Assembly (NCBI GenBank): GCA_920105625.2
Contig: OV050030.1
Location: 428,760,240-428,824,239, forward strand
Source: Clusia tigrina
Lineage: Eukaryota > Arthropoda > Insecta > Diptera > Clusiidae
Direction: 5' to 3'
DNA length: 64,000 bases
This document shows positions 10,701 through 21,339 of this stretch, piece by piece. The translations under genes were made by a program, and so were the position numbers. The notes under the pieces are model-generated. The model did not search any database and was not told the origin of the DNA. It worked only from the letters and a program-made list of their open reading frames with translations. Every line of letters starts with the position of its first letter. Position 1 is the stretch's first letter.

Positions 10701-11177
10701 ACAATAATAAAATTATAATTTGAATCTTCTTACGATAAATATTTTGCTGTTATTACTCCTAACTTTAAGTCAAAAGGACAATTTAGCACACATGAATTTT
10801 GGAAATGATTTGTTAGATAATATATCGAATATTTCATTTTTTTCTGTATTCAAATAAAATTAATTATTGAAAGGTGGATTTACTGAAGTATTCTTTCTCA
10901 CTAGATGAGAAGTTACAGGTTGGTTTACATCGTGTGAAACCAACAAACATTTAATACCTTCGGAGCAGTTCTCCTCAGATGAGTTCCATGAATTAGTGAG
11001 AATATGTTCGATACTAGGCCCATGGTAAAGATTGAATGACTGCTTTTCCTGTAGGGGTTTCTTTGAGTATTGCACTTTATTGTCCTCTTTTTTGGCTTTT
11101 AAACTGTTTTTCAAGACGGTCTGGTAACTCACTGTTTTCCATGTTGGACCACGTACTACAAACTTGTCCATTTTCAT
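133..11177 (-). CDS. MCPH1: Microcephalin (MCPH1) orthologue, partial at its 3' end
   Basis: BRCT-domain protein acting in chromosome condensation, centrosome behaviour and early embryonic divisions in flies (family knowledge). Visible coding exons on the minus strand are 11177-10958 (candidate first), 10672-10390, 10313-10089, 9727-9535, 1973-1818 and 1725-133. Their lengths add up to 890 codons with every junction in phase (1, 2, 2, 0, 0) and GT/AG at each boundary. Exons 3 and 4 encode an N-terminal BRCT fold, from MCAVVVYVEVRSGEDN to ILWIEACKNQHKICDP. The last visible exon is a long Ser/Thr-rich linker. It ends at a GTTAGT donor, so the C-terminal BRCT pair must lie left of the window. 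Intron 4 (about 7.6 kb) hosts a zinc transporter gene on the other strand and several transposons. Identification is firm; the choice of first exon is not. Confidence 0.85.
1818..1973 (-). CDS. MCPH1: MCPH1 exon 5
   Basis: 52 codons beginning RHISMQPESECNKR and ending TSTSKKK. The acceptor is TTTTCCAG|CGA and the donor AAG|GTGTGA. Both sides are phase 0, matching exon 4 (ends AAG, phase 0) and exon 6 (starts phase 0). It is basic and Thr/Pro-rich, continuing the linker after the N-terminal BRCT domain. Exons 5 and 6 are separated by a short 92-bp intron. Confidence 0.8.
1974..3100 (-). other. MCPH1 intron 4, distal part
   Basis: About 1.1 kb of AT-rich intron between exon 5 and the mariner remnant. 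I see no coding signal of note. A 60-codon plus-strand frame at 2707-2889 ends in poly-lysine from an A-rich run and looks like chance. Confidence 0.6.
3103..4372 (-). mobile_element. Decayed mariner element, DD41D (Rosa-like) type
   Basis: A remnant of about 1.27 kb in MCPH1 intron 4. The outer limits are placed where degenerate GGGTTT / AAACCC ends occur beside TATATGTA-like flanks; they are approximate. The transposase reading is on the minus strand, described in the next entry. Confidence 0.65.
3188..4262 (-). pseudogene. Mariner transposase pseudogene
   Basis: In order on the minus strand are an HTH region (YTLQQRIEIIKIHYKNGE and RRSLELGIPQTSLHRILH), the first catalytic Asp in LTDEAHFHL, the second in QQDDATCHTS, and the third in PRSCDLTPCDFFLWG. 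The second and third aspartates are 40-41 residues apart, which fits the DD41D Rosa-like group rather than DD34D mariners. Damage seen: no ATG at the expected start (ATA), TAG after CRTAI, TGA after RRVFAD, a 7-nt duplication (TTAATGA) after YREMIND that shifts the frame, and TAA before FQQDD. It cannot make an active enzyme. Confidence 0.8.
4745..5132. mobile_element. hAT-type MITE, 388 bp
   Basis: Terminal inverted repeats TAGTGATGAGCG and CGCTCATCACTA bound a 388-bp non-coding segment. It is flanked by a perfect 8-bp target site duplication CTATGAAG (4737-4744 and 5133-5140). The 8-bp duplication and the TAGTGATG ends are typical of hAT-superfamily elements. There is no transposase ORF, so it must have been moved by an enzyme made elsewhere. 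The exact duplication suggests a fairly recent insertion into the MCPH1 intron. Confidence 0.85.
5246..5759. mobile_element. MITE-like element with CGCGACCGAC termini and a duplicated right end
   Basis: The left end (5246-5284) and right end (5650-5690) are inverted repeats of about 40 bp sharing CTATATNACAATGGCGCGTTA and GTCGGTCGCGCGTTT. The right end is present twice: 5719-5759 repeats 5650-5690 with a 69-bp period. The interior has more copies of the CGCGTTTACGAT motif. No ORF and no clear target duplication are seen. Superfamily is unknown. GC-rich ends in AT-rich surroundings make it stand out. Confidence 0.6.
7128..8153 (+). CDS. Zip48C: ZIP-family zinc transporter, ZIP11-like
   Basis: A 341-residue multipass membrane protein, close to the usual length of ZIP11 (SLC39A11), which imports zinc into the cytosol. 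Visible are N-terminal hydrophobic segments (ALLGTLLTWGLTAAGAACVI; ALGFAAGVMIAASFWSLLC; VSGGFLLGAIFVYGC), a hydrophilic loop of about 80 residues with a basic RRRKKSS patch, and then the two metal-site helices HNIPEGLAVGVSFGA (from residue 203) and QNFPEGLAVSLPLHAAG (from residue 239). A final Gly/Ala-rich segment includes the acidic IVADDILPEAHA. The ATG follows GTAAAT and opens the frame. The gene is intronless and nested in MCPH1 intron 4 on the opposite strand. From memory, the fly gene Zip48C/CG13189 also lies inside MCPH1, so the nesting appears conserved. The family call is firm; the exact symbol is by orthology. Confidence 0.85.
   Translation: MIAGYGPVTQALLGTLLTWGLTAAGAACVIFLRGNQRKSLDAALGFAAGVMIAASFWSLLCPAIEMAETSHLYGIYAFLPVSGGFLLGAIFVYGCDKLMSYLGLNSSNMMISMTQPNKDKAEIAIDDMTHNQHCMEQSVTKDMNSFSDCLSVQHSGEPRRRKKSSIADVEQRTYTANAQRIEAENAASQWKRIMLLVVAITVHNIPEGLAVGVSFGAIGTTETSTFEAARNLAIGIGIQNFPEGLAVSLPLHAAGFSVMRSLWYGQLSGMVEPIFGVLGAVAVTFANLILPYALSFAAGAMIYIVADDILPEAHASGNGSIATWGTIAGFLIMMCLEVTLS
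8233..8238 (+). promoter_or_regulatory. Polyadenylation signal of the zinc transporter gene
   Basis: AATAAA lies 80 bp after the stop codon, followed by TTCCACAG. It is the first canonical signal downstream of the gene. Confidence 0.55.
8281..8309. repeat. Perfect 13-bp inverted repeat
   Basis: CCATATTTTTGTT and AACAAAAATATGG are separated by GAT. It lies about 45 bp past the AATAAA of the nested gene. It could form a hairpin at the transcript end on either strand. Confidence 0.6.
8310..9534 (-). other. MCPH1 intron 4, proximal part
   Basis: AT-rich intron between the nested zinc transporter and exon 4. I see no coding or repeat structure I can name. Confidence 0.6.
9535..9727 (-). CDS. MCPH1: MCPH1 exon 4: second half of N-terminal BRCT
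   Basis: The acceptor is TCTATAG|C and the first base completes the Arg codon left open by exon 3. It encodes DTTHVIFKDGLLSTYKKA, then the BRCT signature tryptophan in VVSILWIEACKNQHKICD, and ends ENPELYEKMK at the donor AAG|GTGAGT. The TTHVIF strand and the W-x3-C/S helix are the BRCT hallmarks. Translation through the acceptor or donor gives only intron sequence. Confidence 0.85.
10089..10313 (-). CDS. MCPH1: MCPH1 exon 3: first half of N-terminal BRCT
   Basis: The acceptor is AAAATAG|A and the donor CTACG|GTGAGG; 225 nt enters in phase 2 and leaves in phase 2. It encodes NPSKSTYSHFDVPYAEQS, a Pro-rich spacer (KTPPPTPSIQE), then the first BRCT strand and helix MCAVVVYVEVRSGEDNRSEG followed by VKKVISELGARVNHKLLR. 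This frame is easy to miss because the longest open frame here is a different one. Confidence 0.85.
10390..10672 (-). CDS. MCPH1: MCPH1 exon 2
   Basis: Ser/Pro/Asn-rich N-terminal segment ending in SPSATVRMRALKALK, a conserved-looking block that joins exon 3 in phase. A good acceptor (TCCAATTAG|G) lies upstream of the first in-frame ATG at 10655, and the frame between them (KNYDY, then MSCRNHQK) stays open. The exon therefore probably continues from an upstream exon ending in phase 1. Starting at Met 10655 is the alternative. The donor is AAA|GTGAGT at 10389. Confidence 0.75.
10958..11177 (-). CDS. Candidate first coding exon of MCPH1, or a separate small ORF
   Basis: The open frame starts MKMDKFVVRGPTWKT (ATG at 11177, a second ATG at 11171) and runs to a stop at 10860, 105 codons in all. 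Inside it, GAAG|GTATTA at 10957 gives a donor in phase 1, exactly what exon 2 of MCPH1 needs; the fusion would read ..NCSEG-KNYDYMSC... I do not recognise the peptide as a family of its own. If unspliced, it would be a basic 105-residue orphan protein. The phase fit and the 285-bp spacing favour the exon reading, but no motif confirms it. Confidence 0.45.
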
Positions 11178-11740
11178 GGAAATTTGCTGCTAAAAACAAA
11201 AATTTACTAACAAACAATACATTATATTTACACCCATCAACAATTTACCAAAAAATCCAAACTAGAAACTAATATACTTATATGTATGCAGAGATGCATA
11301 TGTCAAATTGGTTGCATATGTGTGTATGCATAACGTCATGTGAACAGTGGTTGCATTCAGCAGAAGAAAACTGCTGGTAAGCGCTATTTCTGTTTCATTC
11401 GTAATGAAAGAATCTGATAAACTTGAATCCAACGTGAATTTATTTACATGGTGACTTAAAAAAAATTTTTTTAACCAATTATCCCGCATTAACTGTCAAA
11501 ATTAACTGTATAGAAAAATGCGATAAAAACAAATATGTGAACAAGTGCAATTTGAGATTTGATTTTATTGAATAAGAGATTTCAATAGTTATATTTGTGA
11601 AATCTTTCAATTAAAGAATTGAAAAAATAAACAATATACAAAGGATATGTGTGCTGTGCATTCTTCTGAATTTCGTTTATTTTGAACTCAACTATTCGCA
11701 CATTGCTTATGTATGAGAATTCTCAAGGTAAGAAATTTAC

Positions 11741-11789
11741 CTTGCAGCATAGAGTAAGGAAATAAGTCACAATCTGAAATGTCACTCAT
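11741..11789 (-). CDS. Possible alternative first exon of MCPH1
   Basis: A short open segment MSDISDCDLFPYSMLQ ends at CAAG|GTAAAT with phase 1, again compatible with the phase-1 acceptor of MCPH1 exon 2. Fly MCPH1 is known to have isoforms with different N-termini, which makes a second start exon plausible. Only the ATG, the phase and the donor support it. Confidence 0.25.
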
Positions 11790-14498
11790 TTTTCGACTTA
11801 GAAGAGATCGGTCGGGGTAGTAACCAAAGAGGCGCTGCGATATGAAAATGAGAGCAATTAAGTAATTGGCGCTATTAGCAGCGCCACCATACAAAAAGTT
11901 TGTTGTTCGATGTAAGGAAATTCACCTTGTCTTGAATCCATGTATGAATTTATTTAAAATTGATTTCTGCTGCATACAATAATTCAATAAAAATGGATCT
12001 ACGATTACCTAGATATATTGTTTGGCTAACAAGTTGTCATATGATGTGTTTGCGATTACTCTACACTGCTAATTTTAAATATATGTTTTGAAATGAAACA
12101 CATGATATTGTAGCGAATCTCATATACAGCATAAATCTTTGTGAACAATAAATTATCAAAACAAATTTACAGTTTGTGCTTCAGTTGAACAAAATTCCAT
12201 TTGAGCACCTAAATGTGATTGACTTGATTTACCAGTTAATATGTCAGTGAAAGTGACTAGTTAACTTACAGAACTGGCGGTATAATTAAATAAGATGCAC
12301 CATAATTAACTATATGAAAAACGAAATGTAATCAATCAGATTTGCATTTTCCATTATAAAACATTATAGGGAATAATAACTGAAAAAGTTTCTTATTAAG
12401 TAATTTTATATAATTACGATCTTTCCTCTAAGTGAATAAATAATCACTGATGCTAACTTTTCAATTGAAGCGAATAAAATATTATCAAATATTAATATAG
12501 CTATGCCAAACCCTTTCACTCACTCTAATTACAATTAATTTATTTTTATAAATTTTTATCATAAGTAAATTAAATTTTGAAAGTATTTATTACGCTTAGA
12601 TTCCATACAGGTGGTTCATGCGATTCAGAAAACTTGTGGTGTTCAGAACGACAAACGGAATGAATTTCAAGATATGGCATCACTGGTTTTATTTGTCGCA
12701 TTGTGTTTGAAACAAGAAAATATCAAAGGTTGCATTCAGCAGATGAGACAACACTTTTATACCCTATAGTATAATTATAGACTGTGTACATAGGTAAATT
12801 TTACCCAAGATAGAATAGATAGAATAAATTTAGCCGGCTACATACATCGTAGACTATGCGATGATATATGCTTAGCACTTCATTTAAAATCATTGATAAT
12901 CGATCGCTCTCATGGGTAAATCACTTAAGTTTTATCAGTGCCTAGTGCTAGCATGATGGAATACGTGAGCAGTCTGGATTAAATTTTAGTTGCTTTGAAT
13001 GGAGAAAATCCCCTTATGTGATTATATTAAAAAACATATTGAAGAAGCCTCAGATATTAATTGTAATATAAAAATTAATAAATTATTTTTCAGAATTATA
13101 TTTATGGATATGTTATCTTAATGTTCTATACATGGTCAGTAGACACTTTAAATATTTTGCGGTTTCCAATACACTCTGAACCTCATTTCTTGTAAATATC
13201 CATATCCATATTATAAGTGTCCACATGTTGCCTCTCGTAAAATTTCGCCCATAAATCTCTAATAAATCTTGTTATGAATATTTGTTAATAGTGGGCGTGG
13301 TAGTTCATATATACCGCCCACATTTCAAATATTGTGTAGTAGGACCCACATCTACATAACATCTACATAATTACTAAATTGCGTCACTGTTCCATCAATT
13401 GCACGGAAAATATAGTGATATTAAAAATGTTGAAAAAGTTGCATACTTGGGAGGTAGGGGTGGTCTTTTTACAGATCGGCTCATATAGGAATCTGGTTCT
13501 ATATCTTTCTCCAGACTATTCTTTTACAAAGCTTCATTAAGATAGCACTAACGATGTGGAAAAAAGTGACCACAGACGGACAGACAAAATCTAATTCTGA
13601 TCATATCTATATGTCATATATGTCCATACCTAACACGCCTCCTTCTTGTAGTTGAAAACTGTCTCAACCGCAAACTTAGTATACCCTTTTTACCTTTTTC
13701 TAAAGGTAAAGGGTATAACAAAAGCGAAGCCGAAAAGTATGCTAACAAATGTATACTTACTACAGCAGAGCAGAAACCTCCTCACTGTGTCAAGCCACAG
13801 CACACTGAGTCCGGACACTTACGTCTGGCGTTTGTATGGGGAGGGTAGTAAACCGCCAGAACATATTTTAATGAGTGTCCCGCGATCGGCAAATTCAAAT
13901 CGAAATTTGGAACATGGAAATGAACCAAGTGCTAAAATTCATCAAATTCTTACATCATTGGGATAAATACAGGTCAGCACAATAAATATTTTTAAAGTAT
14001 TGGTACAAAGGTAATAATTTTAATAATAATGGGGTTTCCAATATTTTGGTAGTGGGAGTAGCGAATGCTTTACTAAACAATCCAGTAAAAATGACTTTAG
14101 ACTCTCAAAGTCTTCCTTTAGTACATGTGATGATTTTGTAAATCAGTTGACTGGTCTGGGGGGCTTGCTGGAATCAAATGTAAATAGAAAACGAAAACAT
14201 TTTTTAATTTTCTATAAGATTTTCAGTCTTTAGACTTTAAATATTATGGCAAATTGTCCACTTTTTCACACATGCATACAGTTCTAAATTAAAATTACAA
14301 TAAATTAAATGTGACGAGTATTTTTAAATTTAATTTGTGCTCGCTTCCTCATCCGGCAATCTCGTTGATTCACAAATCTGTCGGGCTGAATGAACATTTG
14401 ACGAAGATACCATTCAGAGTCGTCTCATTGGCATGGCCTCATTCTAGGGATAGTGAAGAAGTAAAGTAAGCAACATTTCGAGGCAACTGGACAGGAAA
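11790..14498. other. Region between MCPH1 and exp
   Basis: Very AT-rich. From about 13260 to 13980 it looks repeat-derived: GACAGACAAAA and GGTAAAGGGTATAAC motifs resemble the tails of dispersed fly repeats. The plus-strand frame 13652-13966 runs through this segment and shows no protein family. No gene is supported here. Confidence 0.4.
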
Positions 14499-14861
14499 TT
14501 AATTGGTACCATGTGCGCTGATGAAGCTTCGCGTGTCCCAAAGCGACAACTGCGACTGAGACAAGCGATGATGCTGTGGATATAGTTTGTTATGGTAGAA
14601 TGAGTGTGGAGGATACTGATGAAACGTTGCGATTGGCAATGGATGTGCTGGTTGCGGATATAGTATTTGTTGTGAGGCAGATATTTTTCGCGACATTTTA
14701 GACTTCTTTTTGGGTTTGTTCGGAGTCGGTGACTTTATAAAGTTGGGAATTCGCGCCAACAGTCCGCTATAATATGGATCGTCATTCTTCTTGCGTTGAG
14801 CGCATTTTCCTTTTTTGTTGAGTAGCATTGGCACTGAACTGTTGTAGACTTCATAGTCAGG
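14499..14861 (-). CDS. exp: exp exon 5 and stop
   Basis: The acceptor is CTTTTTAG|CCT; 120 codons plus a stop. It contains KKNDDPYYSGLLARIPNF, a Lys-rich patch and a tail rich in His, Pro, Gln and Tyr. Confidence 0.75.
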   Translation of the reverse strand, partial: PDYEVYNSSVPMLLNKKGKCAQRKKNDDPYYSGLLARIPNFIKSPTPNKPKKKSKMSRKISASQQILYPQPAHPLPIATFHQYPPHSFYHNKLYPQHHRLSQSQLSLWDTRSFISAHGTN

Positions 14862-16032
14862 CTAAAAAGGGAACATATATATAAATTATTGCGTTTCAAT
14901 TCTGAAAAAAGATTTTATATGACTTACCCTAGGCACATGCGGACCTCTACTTGGACTTCGAGCATTGTAAAGACTGTGTAGTGTTCTACCTGACTTTTCG
15001 GAATTAGTTGAATCATCGGAGGAGGCTGGAGAGGGATAAAGAAGACCGACTTGACTTCCAATTGTTGAGTAGGGGTCTTCATTATACGATGTCGGAATTC
15101 GGCCTCCCATGGCATCTAACAATTTCGGTATCGTCTGAAGTCGATTTTTCAGTATATCAATTGCGACTATATTTATGACCAGAATCCAGATAGGGTTGTT
15201 GATTAGATTATTATTGGACTTTACTAGTGAAACAGCCGAAAGGCATTGCCGCTCCAGGCGACTGCTATCGGGATACATGCGTGAAAATTCACGATTAATG
15301 TTTGTAGTAAATTTACTCATGTCAAAGAGCTGCAAGAGGTAATTAAAAAATTAGGTATCCGATATTTGCAAGAGATAAAATGCCATACTTTGGCTGAGGC
15401 GCCTTGATTGAGGGCCATGTTCGGCATCTGCAGTACATCATTTCCAATAACAGTTTCTTCATTTGTCAGAGAGGTATTGTGCACAAAGATGTTACATTTG
15501 CCGTAACGTTTTATGAAGATATTCCCCATATCATCCATTTTAATTTTAAAACCGTCCCCAATTGATTTCTTCACCGATTTCGTTTCTGCGTCACGTTTGG
15601 GATTATCGAAACAGTTCAAACCAAGTCTAAATAGATTCATGCAAATATCGTGACTTTAAAATACAATTAATATTTAAAGCAAGCTCGACTCTCACCTAAC
15701 GCCGTCAAACCCACGCTTGGAATTATTTATCGCTACCACAGATGATCTGGCATACGCTTTGGCTACGCGACAATTCTTTTCGAATACTACGACTTTTGAC
15801 CAAATTTCGTCGTCAATTTGCTCCCATTTTGATAAAACTTCATTGATGTGATCCTGATATAAATTAAAAACAAAAAACATTTAATGTGCTTCCTTCCGAC
15901 TTCCGTGTGGAAATTACTTACTCTAAATAGCTTCTCCTTCTCGTACCAGACATCCTCCTCTTCATCGACGATCGAGTCAATCTTGTCCAAATTGTCCAAT
16001 GAGCGAGAAATGATTTTACGACGAGAAATCAT
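14499..16032 (-). CDS. exp: Expansion-like MH2-domain (Smad-related) protein
   Basis: Five exons on the minus strand: 16032-15922, 15853-15696, 15626-15389, 15329-14928 and 14861-14499. The joined frame is 423 codons with all junctions in phase and GT/AG ends. It begins MISRRKIISRSLDNLDKID. Exons 2-4 carry an MH2-like domain: WSKVVVFEKNCRVAKAY, GFKIKMDDMGNIFIKRYGK with NIFVHN, then LERQCLSAVSLVK and PIWILVINIVAIDILK. The C-terminus has the block DDPYYSGLLARIPNF and a His/Pro/Gln-rich tail. It has no MH1 DNA-binding domain, as in the fly protein Expansion (CG13188), a Smad-like factor that controls tracheal tube size. In flies the CG numbers place it beside the MCPH1/Zip locus, which supports the call. 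Assignment is from recalled sequence similarity. Confidence 0.75.
14928..15329 (-). CDS. exp: exp exon 4
   Basis: The acceptor is CTTGCAG|CTC and the donor CCTAGG|GTAAGT, 134 codons. It holds the end of the MH2-like domain (FDMSKFTTNINREFSRMYP, PIWILVINIVAIDILK), then a Ser-rich linker. Confidence 0.75.
15389..15626 (-). CDS. exp: exp exon 3
   Basis: The acceptor is CTATTTAG|A, which completes Arg, and the donor is GCCAAA|GTATGG. It encodes LGLNCFDNPKRDAET through to LNQGASAK, including the basic IKMDDMGNIFIKRYGK strand pair. Confidence 0.75.
15696..15853 (-). CDS. exp: exp exon 2
   Basis: The acceptor is TATATCAG|GAT and the donor GTTAG|GTGAGA, 158 nt. It encodes DHINEVLSKWEQIDDEIWSK, the start of the MH2-like domain, and ends GFDGV with an open Arg codon. 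Confidence 0.75.
15922..16032 (-). CDS. exp: exp exon 1
   Basis: 37 codons from the ATG at 16032 to TTT AGA|GTAAGT, phase 0. The segment is charged (DEEEDVWYEKEKLFR). Reading on past the donor gives only a few intron codons. Confidence 0.75.
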
Positions 16033-18680
16033 TTTCTGTGCTGGTTTTATTAATTTTTTTAGAAATGAACTGCAACTGTGTAGACCCCACTGCGATACTC
16101 AGTCAATTTAGCCGTACGTAACTGTAAGAATAAACATTTTAGAACCAAATTAGCAATTAGTTATTATCTGATTAATGGCGCTCTGTTACATTATTATACA
16201 CATTACACAAAATAGAGGGGTTTATCGGGAATTCTAGCAAGAGGAACAGGTACAGCATGGATACAAAAAGTTAGAAACAAGTGATTCAGATTACTGGTAA
16301 ATGGTTGTGTGTGGCTGAAATAAAATACGCACCCACCTTTTGTGTATATTTTCTCATATATTTCAATATGCCACATTTATAAAAATACATTAAAACAACA
16401 AATGTGAAATAACGGAACGAATGATCTGACGGTCAACACGATTCGAATGTCTGATCGAACATTGTGACCGCAATTTTAGCATACTTTTAGGATGCACCGT
16501 TCTCGCGAGAATGATCCTATTTTCAATTTTCATCTGTCAGTTATTGCGGTATTTTCGAGGTAGCATTTATACATTATCTGGGAGAAATGAAGTTTCATTC
16601 AGAGACGCATTCGAGGTAACAAAGGCAGGACAAGTAGCGGTTAAAAATAGGAACATAATAGTGATGTCACCACCTTGTATTCTACCATCATTTCATTCTA
16701 CTTTTGTAGAAGCAATGGGTATATTACAAAGCGTACTTAAACTCTGAGTGCGTGACATGAATGGTCTCAAGAATAGTTCATTAATGAAACGATAGTATTA
16801 TTAGAATGCACTTCTCAAGCGTATGCAAATATATCCCCAGTTGATCAAAAGCGGTTGCTTTTCAGTTTGTGTCACAACTTTCTCTTCAATTTTGGATACA
16901 CTGTTGTGGTCGGACTCCCTATCAATAGTAATGGGAAACCTTCTTTCTATTCAGCTTGGCAGTAATTGTGCCCCGGTTTTGGGCCGGCGCTTCACTACTT
17001 TCCAAACTTACTGCTGGAATAGAACGTGTGCCGGTGTCTGCATCGCAGAGTAGAATAGTTGGAACATTGTGATTCAGTTTCCGACACAAACTTTCGTTTG
17101 ACATTCAGAGTGCGTAGCTGTACTCGTTTAGGTTGCTGCTCGAGTAAGAGTAAATTCGGCATGAGAGGCAGGCAGTGGCACACGCGCGGGAGTAACTTCT
17201 CGGATTTGTACATTGAAGTTATAATTTTGGCGATGATCACATAACATTTCATTTAATTAGCTTGCTGTTCTTTCGAGTTTTGTGTGATTTGTCTTTTATT
17301 GCGACCGGTTTATGGATATGTTCAAACTTATTTACGAACGGTCCGTATGCATACAACCCGTTCGAATGGTGTGACCTACGCGGAGAAGAAATCATATCCG
17401 TATGGAGGTAGCTGATACGCTGAGTGCCGCACAGTATTCGGCCCAGTGTAAAAAAGTCAACTATACTCGTATGTGTCACAAATCTTAACTAAACTGGTAT
17501 GATTTTAATTTCAAAAAGCTATAACTGGGTGTAGTGGCCCTTTGCCCTCCGCGGATCCATAGGAATTAATTATTTTTGAATTTATAATTGGGGTGAACTT
17601 GCTGGGGTGTTAATGACTACATGGTCAACACCCATATTCCTAAAGACAGATATCAGTGAAGGTCAGCTAGCAGAGGAATTCGTGCCCCACTTTATAACAC
17701 ACCCGCACCCGTCAAATTTTTTTCGTATATACTCGTATGTATGAAAAGCACAATTTTCTTCCATGGTGGCCTTTGTAAGAGATTATATAATAAGATTCAG
17801 ATTGCAACCGTCCCTTGTTTCTGATATTAAATATTGAAAATGATGAACTGTTTCCTCAAAGGGGCAAGCAGAAAGGAGCCTACAAGACACACAAACTGTG
17901 GGAGACAGTGGTAAATTAAAAATTGTTTTAAAGTTTAAAACTAGCTTGCAATTGGAAAAACTGCACAGCTTCCAGACAACCAGTTGGACAGATATAAAAA
18001 TTCAACTAATTTATGGCCAGAGTCCAATAAAAACCGCCGGAGAATCAGAGGCCTGTGCAGCGGCTGAATGAAATTATTGATTAAAAAAAGAAATGCAATC
18101 CTTGTGCGGGTATGATTTCAGTGGTTGCCCACCTTTAAGCACAAAAGCAACTGCAGATATCGTCAAAGAAGTAAAGTTCGGACTCGATTTAATAGCATTT
18201 GTGAATTTTGGTCTGCAAAACGAATTTCTAATGAGTGCTGGACAGATACATACTCGGCGTTGGCAAGTGGGCGAGGTGGTTCATATGGCAAACTAGTTAT
18301 GGCTCCTGTTAAAGACAATGCATAGATCAAGTTCTGGCATTTCATTAAGTTGATTTGCACAGTATGAAAGCTTTTTGTAGAGCCAGTGCTGTGACCTTCG
18401 GCTCCGTATGCCATTCACTTTAAGAATTAGCTTTCGATCCAGTATTAGTGCACAAGTGGCATGTTTACTTGAACGAGCTGCAACTGCGCAACTTACGAGT
18501 CTGAACGTCCGAATTGCTGCTGCTGCAGTTCTCCACAAAGAAGCGGCAAAAAAGTCTCGGACACTTAGTAACGATGGTGCAAAGTCATCAAGATATGTTA
18601 ATGTTATACTCGTAATTATCATCATTATTATTAATAATTCCTTATTCCATAATTAATCGTGTGTGAAAGGGTTTGGAACA
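16033..18680. other. Upstream flank of exp, no gene seen
   Basis: About 2.6 kb with only short frames in conflicting orientations (16511-16747, 16823-17053 and 17249-17479). None shows splice sites or a protein family. The exp promoter and any non-coding first exon should lie here, but I cannot place them. Confidence 0.4.
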
Positions 18681-18682
18681 CT

Positions 18683-18715
18683 ACGTACTAACAACTAAGG
18701 CCTTCGACTAGCAAG
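18683..18715 (-). repeat. SINE fragment (3' body)
   Basis: ACTAACAACTAAGGCCTTCGACT matches the body of the SINE at 19650-19796 almost base for base. It is a truncated copy of the same family, same orientation, about 1 kb away. Confidence 0.5.
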
Positions 18716-19649
18716 GAATAAGAGATAGAAAGAGGCAACTGCAAAAATTAAAAAAAAATGAAATAATTTATATATAAGCGAAGTTCGTGAAGTCCTTGGT
18801 TTGTGGAAATATGACGCACACATTCGGCAATTAAAATATATATAAAAGTGCAGCAAGAATAAATGCAATGCCGTACAGTAATTGGTCTCACGATTCAAAA
18901 GCAACACTTGATGATTCAACAGGGTATGAACCAATTCCATGACCATTCTTTAAAATTCTGCATTATTGCTGTGCGTTCGGCTGTTGGTGCCTTGGCGAAG
19001 CAGAAGGTGCGGTGAATCTGTTTAGTTTGGGCATAAACATTGAGGTCATGACACACAAAGTGGTTTAATTGGATTGAGAAGTTTTTAAGAGATCAACATC
19101 GGATTTCGGCTTGAATTTTTCACATTAAATAAAGAAAATGCATGATCTTAAATGGCAGTTTGTAGGATCTCACATGAATACATTTCTACATAAAGTAATA
19201 TATTCTCTTTCTATCCAAGCTTAAGTGAATTTGTGGTAACGATTTGAATGGAATCCTTGTTGAGCTGACTTTGTATTGCAAACGAGTTTCAGTGGTAAGA
19301 GGTGTTCCATTAACTGAGAAGCTGAGAAGCCTCTCTGAAAGTGGGCACCTATCTTCGATTACATTTGCCCTTTATTGATGTAATTGTTATTAAAATAGAG
19401 TAAATTAGAGTAGCATTCGATTATTTCCAATTATTAAAAGTATTTTAAAAAGCTCGAATGTGGGTTTCCACAAATGGCGTGTGAAGCGCCACTCCTGCAA
19501 TAACAATGCTAAACGGGTTCACCAATGTATTGCTAAGTTCCCAGTTACAGATTATATTTATGTATTTTCTTTAAATTAGTAGGCCCGTCTTTATAGTTTG
19601 CTTCTTCAATTGTTGTTATTATTGTATATTGCACCATAATTAGGTATGT

Positions 19650-19796
19650 AGCAAGGCGTTGAGGGAATGAGTACTAGCAACTAAGGCCTTCGACTCGAAG
19701 AGACAAAGATTTAAAAAAAAGCATTTTTGAGACCATGCCCGGGGCAGGATTCGAGCCCACGATCCTCTTCAACTGGTAAAGTGAGACTTTCAACAT
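19650..19796 (-). mobile_element. tRNA-derived SINE copy, abutting the insulin receptor fragment
   Basis: Read on the minus strand it has a B-box-like GGCTCGAATCC, then CATGGTCTCAAAAATGC, then CTCTTCGAGTCGAAGGCC and a tail ending near TACTCATTCCC. The copy at 47640-47808 shares all these blocks. The tRNA head merges without a gap into the insulin receptor fragment at about 19797. Confidence 0.65.
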
Positions 19797-21242
<1,446 letters not shown>

Positions 21243-21339
21243 TCTGTTGTGGGCCAACAAAGTATGCTACTCAGCACTTTGAAAACAATATTAAACCAAA
21301 TTAAAATCAATATCATAACTGAAAATCAATAGAATAACT

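Noticed and set aside
13652..13966. 104-codon plus-strand frame
   Set aside because: It runs through sequence that looks like a dispersed repeat tail (GGTAAAGGGTATAAC) and shows no protein family.
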